A stretch of DNA of 64,000 bases, from assembly GCA_030867875.1 (NCBI GenBank), contig JAOWCC010001634.1, positions 34,677,867-34,741,866 on the forward strand, read 5' to 3'. This DNA is from Actinernus sp. WN-2022. Its lineage: Eukaryota > Cnidaria > Anthozoa > Actiniaria > Actinernidae. This document shows positions 33,205 through 44,165 of this stretch, in pieces; the first letter of the stretch is position 1; every line of letters starts with the position of its first letter. The translations under genes and the position numbers were made by a program. A model generated the notes under the pieces. The model was not told the origin of the DNA. It worked only from the letters and a program-made list of their open reading frames with translations, and searched no databases.

Positions 33205-33276
33205 CAAACAAAGATGGCGGACGAGTAGATTGATTCCTACCTCCAACAGTCTTAAAGTAGAAACAGACTTATCACC
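33205..33276 (+). promoter_or_regulatory. MRPS25 5' UTR/promoter with YY1-like motif and uORF
   Basis: AAAGATGGCGGACG at 33210 is a YY1-type initiator motif. Its ATG (33214) opens a four-codon ORF MADE ending TAG at 33226-33228, 48 bases before the MRPS25 start. RBSN has the same motif plus uORF arrangement. Confidence 0.5.
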
Positions 33277-33404
33277 ATGCCCAAGGGGAAATTTCCATTT
33301 CGGCGTACGTTAGAGTTCCTGTCTGCTGGAAGACTGGTGCTAAAGAGAGATGTTCGGTCTGTCATGATGTCGTACACTCACAAGGAAGAAAGCAAAGGGC
33401 TCAG
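33277..33404 (+). CDS. MRPS25: MRPS25 exon 1
   Basis: ATG at 33277 in CACCATGC context; donor CTCAG|GTGAGA. Encodes the basic N-terminus and the conserved MMSYTHKEE region. Confidence 0.93.
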
Positions 33405-36400
33405 GTGAGATACGGGATGGATCATGTGTACAGTATGTTGCCCTAATTCCGGCCGGTTTTTGCATTTATCATTATAACTTTCCTTAGACTAAAAGCATCG
33501 ATCAGGTAATTTTCCACGAGATTAGCTTATTCTGATGGCAGTGGCTAACTCGAAAGCTTCAAATATGCTACTTTGGCGCTGTCCAGTGGTCTCGTTGGAG
33601 GGGAGGGAGGGATTAGAAAATGTCAAATGAATTTGATATGTCCCTCTCAGGGAAAGAAATAAGTGGTAATGGCCTGGTTACCAAAACGCCTGGTTACCAA
33701 AACGCGTTGTCAAGAATGACCATTCTATGGGCTACACGGTTAGTCGGCCGTTTGAAGCTGCATGAATTGCTTCAAAAATCGTTCAAATCTAACGGGTTTG
33801 GAAAGGAGTTATCAAGCCTGGGGACTTCTGAGGGATAATTGATGTCCTTGGATTGTACCGCGGCCGAGTAAACGCCGATGGGATTGATATTTTGTGAAAA
33901 ATTCGTCCTCGAGCGAAGGCCGTGGTTGTATCGAGTGTTCAGCCTTCCCCTCTGGTTAGAGGGGTGAAGCGTATGACTCAAGAATTCCATGAAACACCGT
34001 TCTAGCGACCTGAAATACACATAGGACGACAAAACAACTTCAAGTAAGTCTTCTTCCTTTATTTACCTTGTATTACAGGAGATTTATGTTATTATTCTGA
34101 GTTATCGGAAGAACTCCCATACAAACCTTGTTATACAGTCAGAACTTGGGCGGCCTGTGCTTTGGCCACTACACACAATTCCTGTAAACCATATACAGTA
34201 CTTTTGTTAATTTTCTTTTCTCGCAGTAATCCTATGTCAAATTTCATACCTATATGTACCTGTAAATAGTGTAAAATAAAGAACCTTGAACCTTGAACCT
34301 CCTTCATTAACCCTATTGCAAAGTTTTGATTCGTTTTTCTTCACGATTTAACCAAGTTATTTCTAAAAATATTGTTCAAATTGGTTGCCCTAATTCCGGT
34401 AGGGTTGCCCTAATTCCGGCCGATAAGAATAAAGATGTGTACTTGATGTTTTGGCGATATTTTCTCGGCTTATTTCAACTAGAAACTCCTGTGGCTGCTT
34501 GTCGAGGTATTTGAGATGAAAAATATGAATAAAGATCCCTGTATTACGACAACTGCGCCCAACAATGACAACTGCGCCCACAATGACAACTGCTGACTTG
34601 TTCGCTCAATCGCTCATCTTTGGATATTGCAAAATGGTTTGCAATCACTTTGAATGCGGTCGAGAAGGGCTATCATGAATTTCAGATACGCCCACCTGTT
34701 TTCTATGACCCTCAGTGTAACGAGAGTACGGCAATAAACACGATAAAAACGCTTGTTTACAGTTTAGTATGGGCTCCAAAATTAGAAACCATACCGCCAT
34801 GCCGGAATTAGGCACACCAAACGAAAATACAGGCGGACTTTTAATTGAAGTTGCACTCCGTAATTTGAAACCGTTCAGACTAATTTTTCCTCTCAGAACT
34901 GAGGTAATCTTTAGAGTTTCATCTATGCCAAAAATCAACATTTCACATACCCTACTTTGCGAGAAAACGCTTTTGTTGCTTTATTACCTAATTCAAAGTG
35001 CAGTCAAAAGACACACTTGGAGAAATTGAGACTCGAATGCTTGGATTTTCCCGCCTAAAAAGACGACAGGAAGCCCACAACAGTGGTTTACGAAAGCAAG
35101 CTAATCAATAATTTATCTGATTGTGTCGTTATTTATTTATTTATAGTTTACAGAGAATAATCGAGTTTCAAAGACAAAGTGGCTGGAATTAGGACCGGCC
35201 GGAATTAGGGCAACATACTGTACAAATAAAAAAAAAGAACTTGATATAGACAAATGTAACTTACTTCGCAAAATAGGTTTGATCGATAATGCTTTTGTGT
35301 GGAGATGATTGATGTTTAGCCCATTTCTTTGGGGGGAGGGGTGGGGGGAGAGAGAGTTTGACATTTCAGGGGTGTAGCCAGGGGAGGGTTCCGGAACCCC
35401 CCTCGTGATTTCCAAAGGGTCAAAAAGCTCTGTAAGATGATGAATCGCCAGATTTGGAACCCCCCTGCAGAACCAGAACCTCCCTCATGATTTCCAAAGG
35501 GTAAAACAGCTCTGTAAGATGATGAATCGCCAGATTTGGAACCCCCCTGTGGAATCCTCCTGTCTATGCCCATTTCACCTCAATTTCATGTAGAAGGTAC
35601 AAATGTACATGTACAACTGCAAATGTGAAAATACCCGTTCCTGTGGCTTCATTCACTCATCCCATACATGTTGTAGGTGCATGGGGAATTTGACATAGGG
35701 ATGGAACAATTATCCTCCTGGGAATGCCATCTCCTGGGGGCTCTACAAACATTTTCATAACTTGGGCCCTTAGGTCTATACAAACATTGGAAGCAGAAGC
35801 TAATTCTAGAAATATACAAGTTTGTTACATGTATAATAATCATTTAATACAATTATATAACTATCAATGAAATACAAATATCCAGTGTTTATCTCTTTCT
35901 AAAAAGTGATATTTTCATGTACATGAAGATAAAGCTTATATCTTAACATATAATTATTAATTTCATCTATAATTATATATACCATACTATTATTAAACAG
36001 AACATTACATGGCCGCTTGGAGATACAAATTTTATCTTCTTGTTTTCATAAAATATAATGAGGAGCGATGAGATGGTGGGAAAACCTGTGGTGTCCCAAG
36101 TATGAATCTCACTTCCATGCCAAACTAATCGCTTTTGATTGACACCTGAGAAACCAGTGAAATGTGTTTTTGACTAAACCGGTTTTGTCCACATTGCGTC
36201 TGCTCAATACTCCAGCTTCAATTCTCAATGAACTCTTTCAGAGAACCAAAATATATTTGACTCATTTGCTGTGCTCACTCGTAAGATTTTTCATCAACAC
36301 TTGAAGATAAATAACTCTGTGCAGCCATGTAATATCCCTTATGTATTTTAACATCATATTTTATTAATTCATTAATTATTTATCATGTATGATGGTGAAA

Positions 36401-39400
36401 GTCAGTCTCGAATCATTGTTAATTTTGCTCTATCATTGTCAGAATAGGAGAACATTGCAGTACTGCTGTTGCAACAAGTCTCTTTTTTTTATCACAGGAA
36501 CTTCATATACAAGGACCTTCCTCAAATCCAGTTCAAAAACAATTCAGTGCAGTTTATTACAGCAAGAAACAGAACAGAGACTCCTGTAGTAGATGTTTTC
36601 TATGGTAAGTTGGGTCAATAATAAATATTTCAGTACAAAATAATACTTCTTCATGCTGTGTTATTTACACACAAAAATGAAAAAAAAAATGGATGTGTTA
36701 GTGTTCTGATACACAGTGTATGCATCCTCAAGAATGCAAACATTCACAATTTGATGTAACGTAACTAGATAACCTGAATTTCTCCAGGGCAAAAATAGTC
36801 TCATCAATTACTGCATGATGACATTGTGCAAAGACAATCAGTCAGAAAGTGATAGTAAAACCTGCAAAATTAACTGACCTGTACATGTACAATGTAGCTA
36901 ATTATGACCAACACTAACAATAATTTAGTACTAAAATTCAGAGAAACTTTAATTATATGATTGTAGAATCTTGTTCAGAGATGCAATGTTTTTGGCTTTA
37001 GGACTGTGTAAATATACATGTAGACTGCACCCTTGTATAGGCTGCACCACAAACTTAGAATAATGCTTTTTTTTTTAAGAAAAAAAAATAGGTTAGACAT
37101 CTTTAAAAAAGGTTCATAAATGATTGTACTTCAATAATTTTTTTTAGGGGAGATTGTTCAATTGGAAGAATGCATTGGAAGACCAAAGCATTACCAACTG
37201 TGCCAAAGAGACTTGCGTTGGAGATCCAGTCTCGTTTTTGGAATAATATATATATAGCTTTTTTTATGGAAATTAGTTACAAGTCCCTCTCTGTCACTTA
37301 AAGTGCACCTGACGTTTATTTTGTTCTCATAAATATCGAATCTACATCAGGTTTTGAGTACTTCTGTGAAGAAAGTTTTGGTTTACAGAGAATAATCTAT
37401 GTTCTACATTTGTTTGAAATCGTGAAAATGTGACCTTTCCTGACCCATGACTGCATAAGCAAAAGCCTGGGTCGATCCCTGGGTTGACGTCATCTCATTA
37501 ATGCATTATTCTCCATGGCATCTTTCTATCACAACAACATCGATTTATAGAGAATATACACTGTTTGTGAGTTGTTAGTAAAGAAAAAAGTCATTTTAGT
37601 CAACATGTTAAGTATTTATTCAAATTATTGCAAAGTTGAATTAATTATATGACGTCTACCCAAGGATCGACCCAGAGTTTTACTTATGCGGTCGTGGGTC
37701 AGGTAATGCTTTGGTCTTCCAATGCATTCTTCCAATTGAAGGGTTGCAGGTTCAAGTCCCACTACCAGTGAATGAAAAAGTGAAACAAAAGCAAGTAGTA
37801 ATAATAAATTGATGTGTCATTGAGTGAATTACAAAGTTGGTTGTGTGGGATAGGGAAGGAAAAAGGGGTTAGGGAGGGGAGCGGTCAGCATCATAGAGAG
37901 GGAGGGGAGAGTGGTCAAAATATTTTGCTGGGGAGGGGTGGGTGAATTTTTTTTAAATCTCTCCCCCCCCCCCCAAAAAAAAAAACCTTTTTTATGAATC
38001 CAAAAAAATTGAAAAATCCTTTTTTAGAATCTTGATAATTGAACCAGTTAAAAAATGTTTTAACCAGTTTACAATTTTTTTTTACCAAGTACAAAATGAA
38101 ACCACAACATATTCATGTATAGTTATTGTATTTTGTAATAATTATTAAGGCATTGTTTTATGCCGTCATCCTAGACGTTGACATTGTAGTTGCTTATTAA
38201 TAAGCATGTCCATTACTTGATGGTTCATAATTTGTTTTTAGGTGATGGAAAGACGGTTATAATAGATGTAGAAAACAAGAAAGCTCCTGAAATCCTGGAT
38301 ATCTTTAGCAAAGTAGCTGGAGCAACAGAGAGGTATCATACAGGGATTAATTTTAGTTGGCATTTTATGTTATCTATCAATTGTCTGAGCTTGGGTTAGA
38401 TTAATAGATGAAAATAGGACAGCAAGGACAGTAATCAAGTAATGTTTGCAAAAATCTCACATGGACAGAAAGATAACACAATCAGACCAGTGTTGTGCCA
38501 TGTTGAAAGTCTAGATCGGACATTTTTTGCAAAATGATAGGCCATTGTCCAACAAGAATCTGAATCACTGATCATACTGATAATTTGTTAGCAAACTTTG
38601 CCATCTGAGTGTACATGTATGTATGAAACAAAATGTTGCCATATATTGGGTGTTTTCATAATATTAAATAAATATGCCAATTGATGTTATATAAATTACA
38701 TATTAAATTTTGTTATCACAAATATTGTTTCTATATCAAGTGAATAGTAACTTGAATGGTAAAATATTTATTTATTTGAGTATTGTGGATGACCTTTATG
38801 GGATTTACAAACTTGAGCTGAAAGCAAGAGTTTGTAAATCCCATAAAGATCGGACATGAATTCTTATCAAACGTCCAGATGTAGAGAGTCATGTTTTGAG
38901 GTATTTTGGCGATAAAGTATCAGGACGAAATCTGTATCAGATTTAAAGATCACTTATCGGTCGATGATTTCCTTTGTTTTTGCTTCATGAATTGTTAATG
39001 AGTTTGATAGGTAATAGATACAAAATGAGTGGCCATGCTTTATGGGATTGTTACAATCCCATAAAGCACAGACACAAATTCTGTATCTGACTTATCAAAC
39101 GTCTAGATGTACATGTATAAAGTCTTGTTTTTCAGTTATTTTGGCAATATGACCTATTTTGGCCGAGAAAATAGAAGCAAAAGTTTATGTAAATCAGGAC
39201 GAAATCAGTATCAGAGATACTTATGAATTATTAATGTTTTGATAATTTTTATTACCGACATGTTTTTGTACATTATGTGTAAATAAATGAACCTTTGAAT
39301 CTTTCTTCCCCAGTGAACTGCAAATAAGGCATCAGCCCAAGTACCCAGGGAGGATGAACCCTGCCAACTTTGGAAAGTATGGCCACTGCTACTGTATCTG

Positions 39401-39491
39401 TGAAAAACCAGGGCAGGTGCCTTGCCCATCACATGTGCCAAGACCTGAAGTAAATAAAACCAAGCCATGGCAGGTGAAGGAGCCAAGCTGA
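33277..39491 (+). CDS. MRPS25: Mitochondrial small-subunit ribosomal protein mS25, spliced gene
   Basis: Four exons join in phase to 504 nt (33277-33404, 36498-36604, 38242-38332, 39314-39491), 167 residues; human is 173. Matches include MPKGKFPFRRTLEFLSAG at the start, IPQIQYKN-like LPQIQFKNNSVQF, the VIIDVENKKAPEI segment, and the end HPANFGP-like MNPANFGKYGHCYCICEKPG then QVPCPSHVPRP. mS25 is a structural protein of the mitoribosome small subunit and carries its targeting information in the basic N-terminus. The gene lies downstream of RBSN on the same strand, as neighbours do in human. Codon use and intron style are like RBSN. Identification from remembered family sequence; high certainty because the protein reads through all four exons. 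Confidence 0.94.
33427..35224. mobile_element. 1.8 kb DNA transposon in MRPS25 intron 1
   Basis: TGTACAGTATGTTGCCCTAA and its complement end the unit, continuing through TTCCGGCCGG. Internal copies of TTGCCCTAATTCCGG lie at 34384-34425. No transposase ORF is recognised. A LINE 3' end is nested in it. Confidence 0.8.
34080..34302 (+). mobile_element. LINE 3' end with (CCTTGAA)n tail
   Basis: GTAAAATAAAGAACCTTGAA then two more CCTTGAA copies form a typical LINE tail; only the 3' UTR survives. Confidence 0.5.
35365..35575. repeat. Imperfect tandem duplication, ~89 bp unit
   Basis: TGATTTCCAAAGGGT and GCTCTGTAAGATGATGAATC occur twice, about 89 bases apart, each ending CAGATTTGGAACCCCCCTG. A GGGGTGTAGCCAGGGG edge precedes. 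From 35580 to 36490 and 36605 to 37150 I see only AT-rich intron. Confidence 0.75.
36498..36604 (+). CDS. MRPS25: MRPS25 exon 2
   Basis: Acceptor ATCACAG, donor TATG|GTAAGT. Completes an AGG codon and encodes NFIYKDLPQIQFKNNSVQF then TPVVDVFY. Confidence 0.93.
37157..37740. repeat. Nested inverted repeat in MRPS25 intron 2
   Basis: TTCAATTGGAAGAATGCATT is inverted at the right end; an inner pair (CCTGACCCATGACTGCATAA at 37440 and its diverged complement near 37700) holds GGGTCGATCC words. GGTTCAAGTCCC after the right end is B-box-like, so an old tRNA-like head may be involved. Confidence 0.65.
38242..38332 (+). CDS. MRPS25: MRPS25 exon 3
   Basis: Acceptor TTTTTAG, donor AGAGAG|GTATCA. Encodes GDGKTVIIDVENKKAPEIL and a short acidic helix. 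Confidence 0.93.
38796..39066. repeat. Two CTTTATGGGATT hairpins
   Basis: CTTTATGGGATTTACAAACT pairs with its complement at 38830-38850; CTTTATGGGATTGTTACAAT with CCCATAAAG at 39037-39065 is a perfect palindrome. The stretches GATCGGACATGAATTCTTAT and TCAAACGTC recur in both. Confidence 0.7.
39314..39491 (+). CDS. MRPS25: MRPS25 exon 4 and stop
   Basis: Acceptor TTCCCCAG. Encodes SELQIRHQPKYPGRMNPANF, the cysteine-rich CYCICEKPGQVPCP block, and ends TGA at 39489-39491. Confidence 0.93.
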
Positions 39492-40184
39492 TGTTATATG
39501 GGGCTGGTCTTCACAGACCCTTCATCTACATATTTACAGTGTGGCTACTGAAACCGGGTCCACTGGGACAATGAGAATCCAGAAATTTTGGGTGGGAATG
39601 TGCTGCCCAGGTCACAAAACCCTGACCCTATTTCAGACCAAAATATAAGATTTTCCATATTACCCTTTTTCATATCTGTAGTCTATTTCATAACAAGTGA
39701 AATATTTAAATATGTGCAGTCTCATACTTCCCTGTCAAGATCATACCGTATTCCAGACTAAAAATGCGAAATTAATTTACGGCCCTATTTCAGATTAAAA
39801 CAGCTTGAAAACCATACCCTTTGCGGCAGCACATAATAGCTTACAATATGGGAGTCACAGTGGACACACATGACCCTCTAATCGATCAAGGTGCTGTATT
39901 TTCAAAACTTTTTAACGTAGAAGAACCAAAACAAAATCCGATGATTTGCACTAGCATAGACATCTTGATGACGTCACAGTTACGTCATGTATTCATTTAT
40001 AATACATGTAGGTTTCTCAATGTTTTCGATTGCATTTAACATCAGTAAAGTTTATATTTTCGAATTCCCATCATGTTGACAATAGTAACCCGAGTCTGAT
40101 TGATTAAGAGGGAGAAAAGTTTGGCGAGAAATGTACATTATAGAAACATTTAGACTGGGTCAATTTTCAAAAAATCTTAATCAC

Positions 40185-40537
40185 GAAGGCAAATGGTGTT
40201 AATTTATGGCATACATGCTTTTTAGGGGTATTGAGGGGTGCTGAACTCAAATCTGATATATGCCCAGCTCAAAAATGGCCGATAATGCCTTAAAATTGAG
40301 AAATCCAAGATGGCCGCCAACGACGGGCTGAAATGCATTTATGTTCAAATATCTTTTTGACTAAACAAGGTAGAAACTTGAATGAAATGTGCTTTTGTAG
40401 GTTTTCATATATGGGGAATCCAATGCCATATTCAGTTTTGATATAAAATGTGAAGAAACTGATTGAAACTGTTATTTATTGCAAAAATTGTCTTTTTTGA
40501 AGATGAATAATTCGTCGACCAGATAAGATCCACAAGC
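40185..40537. repeat. Left terminal inverted repeat of the large transposon
   Basis: Starts GAAGGCAAATGGTGTTAATT and ends GATAAGATCCACAAGC. Inverted at 59393-59735. Contains AAATCCAAGATGGCCGCC, a YY1-like word. Confidence 0.85.
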
Positions 40538-40862
40538 CCCATCCCTCTCCCTCCCCACCAGGAACACAGACCGCCCATTTTTTAAAGCCCAGAGGCACTA
40601 CATATGATTTAAATGTTAGCAGGAAACATATTAGGGATGCAATACCCATTTTGGCTTAGCAAAGTAAGGTATCCCCAAATAACACTGACGCGCTTCGACG
40701 TAAACCAACATTTGACAAGCAATTTGTTTATTTGTAACACGAGAACAATGACAATAATTTTTGACTTAATCGTGCATGAATTGCATGAGTTTATCATATT
40801 TGCTGTCAGAGCGTTATATACAGTCCTTCATTGTGTGTACAGGTAGATGTGCACACATGAAC

Positions 40863-41348
40863 TTATTCCCGGTCGTCATGAGTGTTCCGGCAGTTGTCGC
40901 CAAGTTTCCTGCAGTTGCACGCCTCGATGCATTTCATGCGAATTTTCCTGCAGCTGCAGCGTTGGCTGAGGCACCCCTTCGTACAACCACATGAGGTGAT
41001 CTCCCTGCATGCTTTCGGGATAGGTGGCAGAGAGAGTAGCCGTGGCACTAACTGACCGTCCAGGTGCATCCATCCCATTTCGGTCACAGTGGAGGAAGAG
41101 CAGGATATGGTGAGTGTGCCTGGTTCCAGACACTTGCTTGATAGTGTGAACGCATGATGTGAAACTTTGCTGCATCTGAGGTTGGTGGCAGAGTCTCTTG
41201 TGCACGACCGATACAAAACAACTTGACTCGTGCTTTGTTGCATGTATCGACCTCGGGCACGCCATATATCTTACAGATGAATTTCTCTGTTGATATAGCT
41301 ATGTTTTCGGTGAGAGGGCCCTTGCCTAGGCCAATCAGATCAGATTTT
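40863..41348 (-). pseudogene. Transposon gene 3' end: CXC domain
   Basis: The minus frame first reads GLGKGPLTENIAISTEKFIC (41084-41330), then shifts frame near 41090 and ends with CREITSCGCTKGCLSQRCSC followed by RKIRMKCIEACNC and DNCRN before a stop at 40863. The Cys spacing resembles Tesmin/TSO1 CXC domains, which bind DNA. The LINE at 41349-42873 separates it from the nuclease part. Confidence 0.75.
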
Positions 41349-42873
41349 TGTTGAAGAATGGAAAAGAGCACGCGTGAATCCAATATTCAAAGCTGACGAC
41401 CGGCGTCAAACTGGAAATTATCGCCCTATATCTATCTTACCAATAATCAGTAAAGTGTTTGAAAAAGAAGTTTTCAGACAGCTATACGGCTATCTACTTG
41501 ATAACTCCATGCTTTCTAAATTCCAATCTGGGTTTCGTCCACTTCATTCAACAGTCACAGCTCTGATCCAAATGTGCGATACACTGTACGAAAGTATGGA
41601 TAATGGTTTATTAACGGGAGTAGTATTTATTGATATTCGAAAAGCATTTGATTCAATTAACCATTCCATTTTACTTGACAAATTGGAGTTTTATGGTGTT
41701 TCGGGCCTTGGCCAAAAATGGTTCGATTCCTATTTAACTAATAGACAACAGCAATGTTTAGTAAATGGTCATTTATCCTCCACGAAAGAGATAATTTGTG
41801 GTGTCCCACAGGCTCGATCCTAGGACCCTTGTTATTTCTACTTTATATCAATGATTTATCAAATTGCCTTAATTTTACTACCCCATGTATATATGCAGAT
41901 GATACCCAGATTTTTGCATCAGCCCCTGATATGGACAAACTTACATCGAATATTAATTCTGACTTGGATAACATATGTGACTGGCTTGTAGTGAATAAGC
42001 TCCAGTATCACCCCTCCAAAACCAAACTAATGATAATTGGATCGACCTATAACTTAAATAATAAAACCAAAAGCCAGCCAAACAATATCTCCATAGACAA
42101 TAACAAGGTATTGCGAGTAGACTCACATACCTGCCTAGGGATTGAAATCGATGAAAAACTTAGTTTTGAAAATCAAATAAATAAGATATGTAAAAAGGCA
42201 AGTGCTGGTATAGGTGCCATAAAGCGTATTAAGCCATTTGTCCCCACCGATTCACTCGAAGTAATTTACAAATCACTTGTACAACCTTACTTCGACTATT
42301 GTTGCCCACTATGGGATACTTGCGGCAAGACGCTAAAAGACAAATTGCAAAGAGTTCAATCTCGAGCCGCTAGGGTAATTACAGGCACGAATTACGACAC
42401 AAGATCCGTTGATATACTTGCTAAATTAGAATGGAAAACGCTCCAAGCCAGACGTAATCAAATGAAATCTATTTTAATCTATAAAATCTTAAATGAACAA
42501 TCCGCACCATATTTGAGAAACTCTTTTATTAAAACAAGTGACTGCGATAAACGCTATCAGCTAAGAAACTCTGAAACTGATCTAGCACTTCCAAGACCGC
42601 GTACAAATTTCCTCAAGCGAAGCTTCAAATACAGTGGTGCTATGCTTTGGAATAACCTGCCAGATGAGGCTAAAAGAGCCAAATCTTTACGGCAATTCAA
42701 GAGGAGTGTCTGTTCCTGTTACTGAGTTATGCTGATAGCAGATTTTTTACTGATTTTTATCAATATATGTTTTTAATCTGTACATATATTTATTGTTACG
42801 CCCCACGTGGAAACCAGCTTACTGTTGTAGTGGCTAGCGTACGGAAATAAAGTTATATGTATGTATGTATGTA
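41349..42873 (+). mobile_element. 5'-truncated LINE with RT, (TATG)n tail
   Basis: Starts inside the RT domain (EEWKRARVNPIFK, NYRPISILPIISKVFEKEV), shows FIDIRKAFDSINHSIL (41374-41823), then a frameshift near 41815 moves to 41754-42725 with SILGPLLFLLYINDLS and the catalytic CIYADDTQIF, ending with the usual QSRAARVITGTNYDTRS and AMLWNNLPDEAK block. Tail ATGTATGTATGTATG to 42873. Flanks TTGTTG and TTGCTG are a possible decayed target duplication within the interrupted gene (VFQQ / QQKSD). Confidence 0.88.
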
Positions 42874-43979
42874 TGTTGCTGGAACACCTGCCAGGCTGTT
42901 TTCTTTCCGTGGCAACTGAACTGAGACACACTATCACAGCCGGTTACGGCATGGAAGGCAAGTAGTGTGTCCACTTGACCAGCAGATAGCAACATGCGAA
43001 TTTCATGTACTGGGAAATACTTTGGAGCCTTCGACGTCCCAGCTTTCATGTAGAGACGTGTACATTCCATTCTGTCATATTGTGCTAGAAGTAAAAGAAG
43101 CACGTCTGTATCACGTACTGACACAACTATCGTTTCCATATCAGCATGGATGCAGTGCAAAATCAGCCGGGTATCAGCTTCTTCGTGGTCAGCCCTCAGA
43201 GAGGAGACTTCGAGATCTGGATCAGATGACTTGACAGTGGTCGCTTCGGCGAACCCCCCTGCTACTACAACCACTGGTCCATCTCTCAGGCTGTGTTCAA
43301 TCAGATGGTTTGAAAGTAGTAAAGCGAGATCTGCTTTATTTTCCTCGAGTGCCATAAAGCTAGACCAGTCTGATGGGAGAGGAACTGATGGCTCGTTTTA
43401 TATTTTACGACGTACCGGTCGGTGGCGCTGCTTGCGTTTGGTCCTGGTACCTGCTTTGATTGATTCGCCTTGATACCTGTCGAAGACTACGTCGATCCTC
43501 TGGTATTTTGCTCCCATCTTGAACACAGTGTTAGCAAATGTGTTGGCATAGTCGCCAAACGTTCTAATGTCAGGCGGCTTTCCAAGTGCCATCACGAGTG
43601 CTTGGCCATCAATGAGCAGGCAGCTGGGTTCATCGAGTGTAACATTTGCAGGCGTTTTGACTTCTTGCGTCAGTATGTTTGCTAACACAGACTTGTTGGT
43701 GGAATGTAGACTACCACTAGTTGTGGCCAAAGATAGTGGGACGGTCATGAGTTCATGCTTGAGGATGTTTTCTAGGTTTACCTCGCGCCCTGCTCTATAA
43801 GCTGTTATGAGCCTTTGTAGAATGTTCCTGTCCACTTTGATAGTGTTTTGCTTGCCCTTGGAAGGTTGCACGACTTCGTACAAATAGGCAAATGTCTTGG
43901 CCTTATTCTTTTTAATGGGTGATTTCAGATCCAGGTGCTGGTTACTATCTGGAGGCTCACACAGACGTTTGTCCACGAA
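42874..43979 (-). pseudogene. Transposon gene middle: FEN1/XPG-like nuclease
   Basis: Reading down the minus strand: VDKRLCEPPDSNQHLD, then LLIDGQALVMALG (first acidic motif region), VVFDRYQGESIKAGTRTKRK (resembles the FEN1 VFDGxxxxLKxxxxxKR segment), an in-frame TAA at 43398, then MALEENKADLALLL, ADHEEADTRLILHC (like the XPG-I EAEAxC motif), VVSVRDTDVLLLLL (like the xTxDxDxLxFG motif) and HAVTGCDSVSQFSCHGKKTA. So both halves of a PIN-superfamily flap-nuclease fold are visible, with key acidic residues retained. Frame is otherwise open for about 365 codons. It is bounded by a LINE on each side. Confidence 0.7.
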
Positions 43980-44165
43980 TCAATCAATCAATCATTTATT
44001 TATACACATAACGCCTAGGAGCTAAAAAACTCGTTAAAACGCGCACGTGTTTCTAAATGTATTAAATTAAATGTAATATGTTAAAACGACTGTCTGAAAA
44101 TCTACTATAAAATTCCCTACTTTAAAACATCCATTTACAACTAAGATAAAATGCTAAAATTACAT

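Noticed and set aside
34326..35029. Several 60-98 codon ORFs in MRPS25 intron 1
   Set aside because: They lie inside the 33427-35224 transposon, conflict with each other and show no transposase motif.
37140..37760. Possible tRNA gene interrupted by an insert
   Set aside because: A B-box-like GGTTCAAGTCCC is present, but the A box is poor and no cloverleaf can be drawn.
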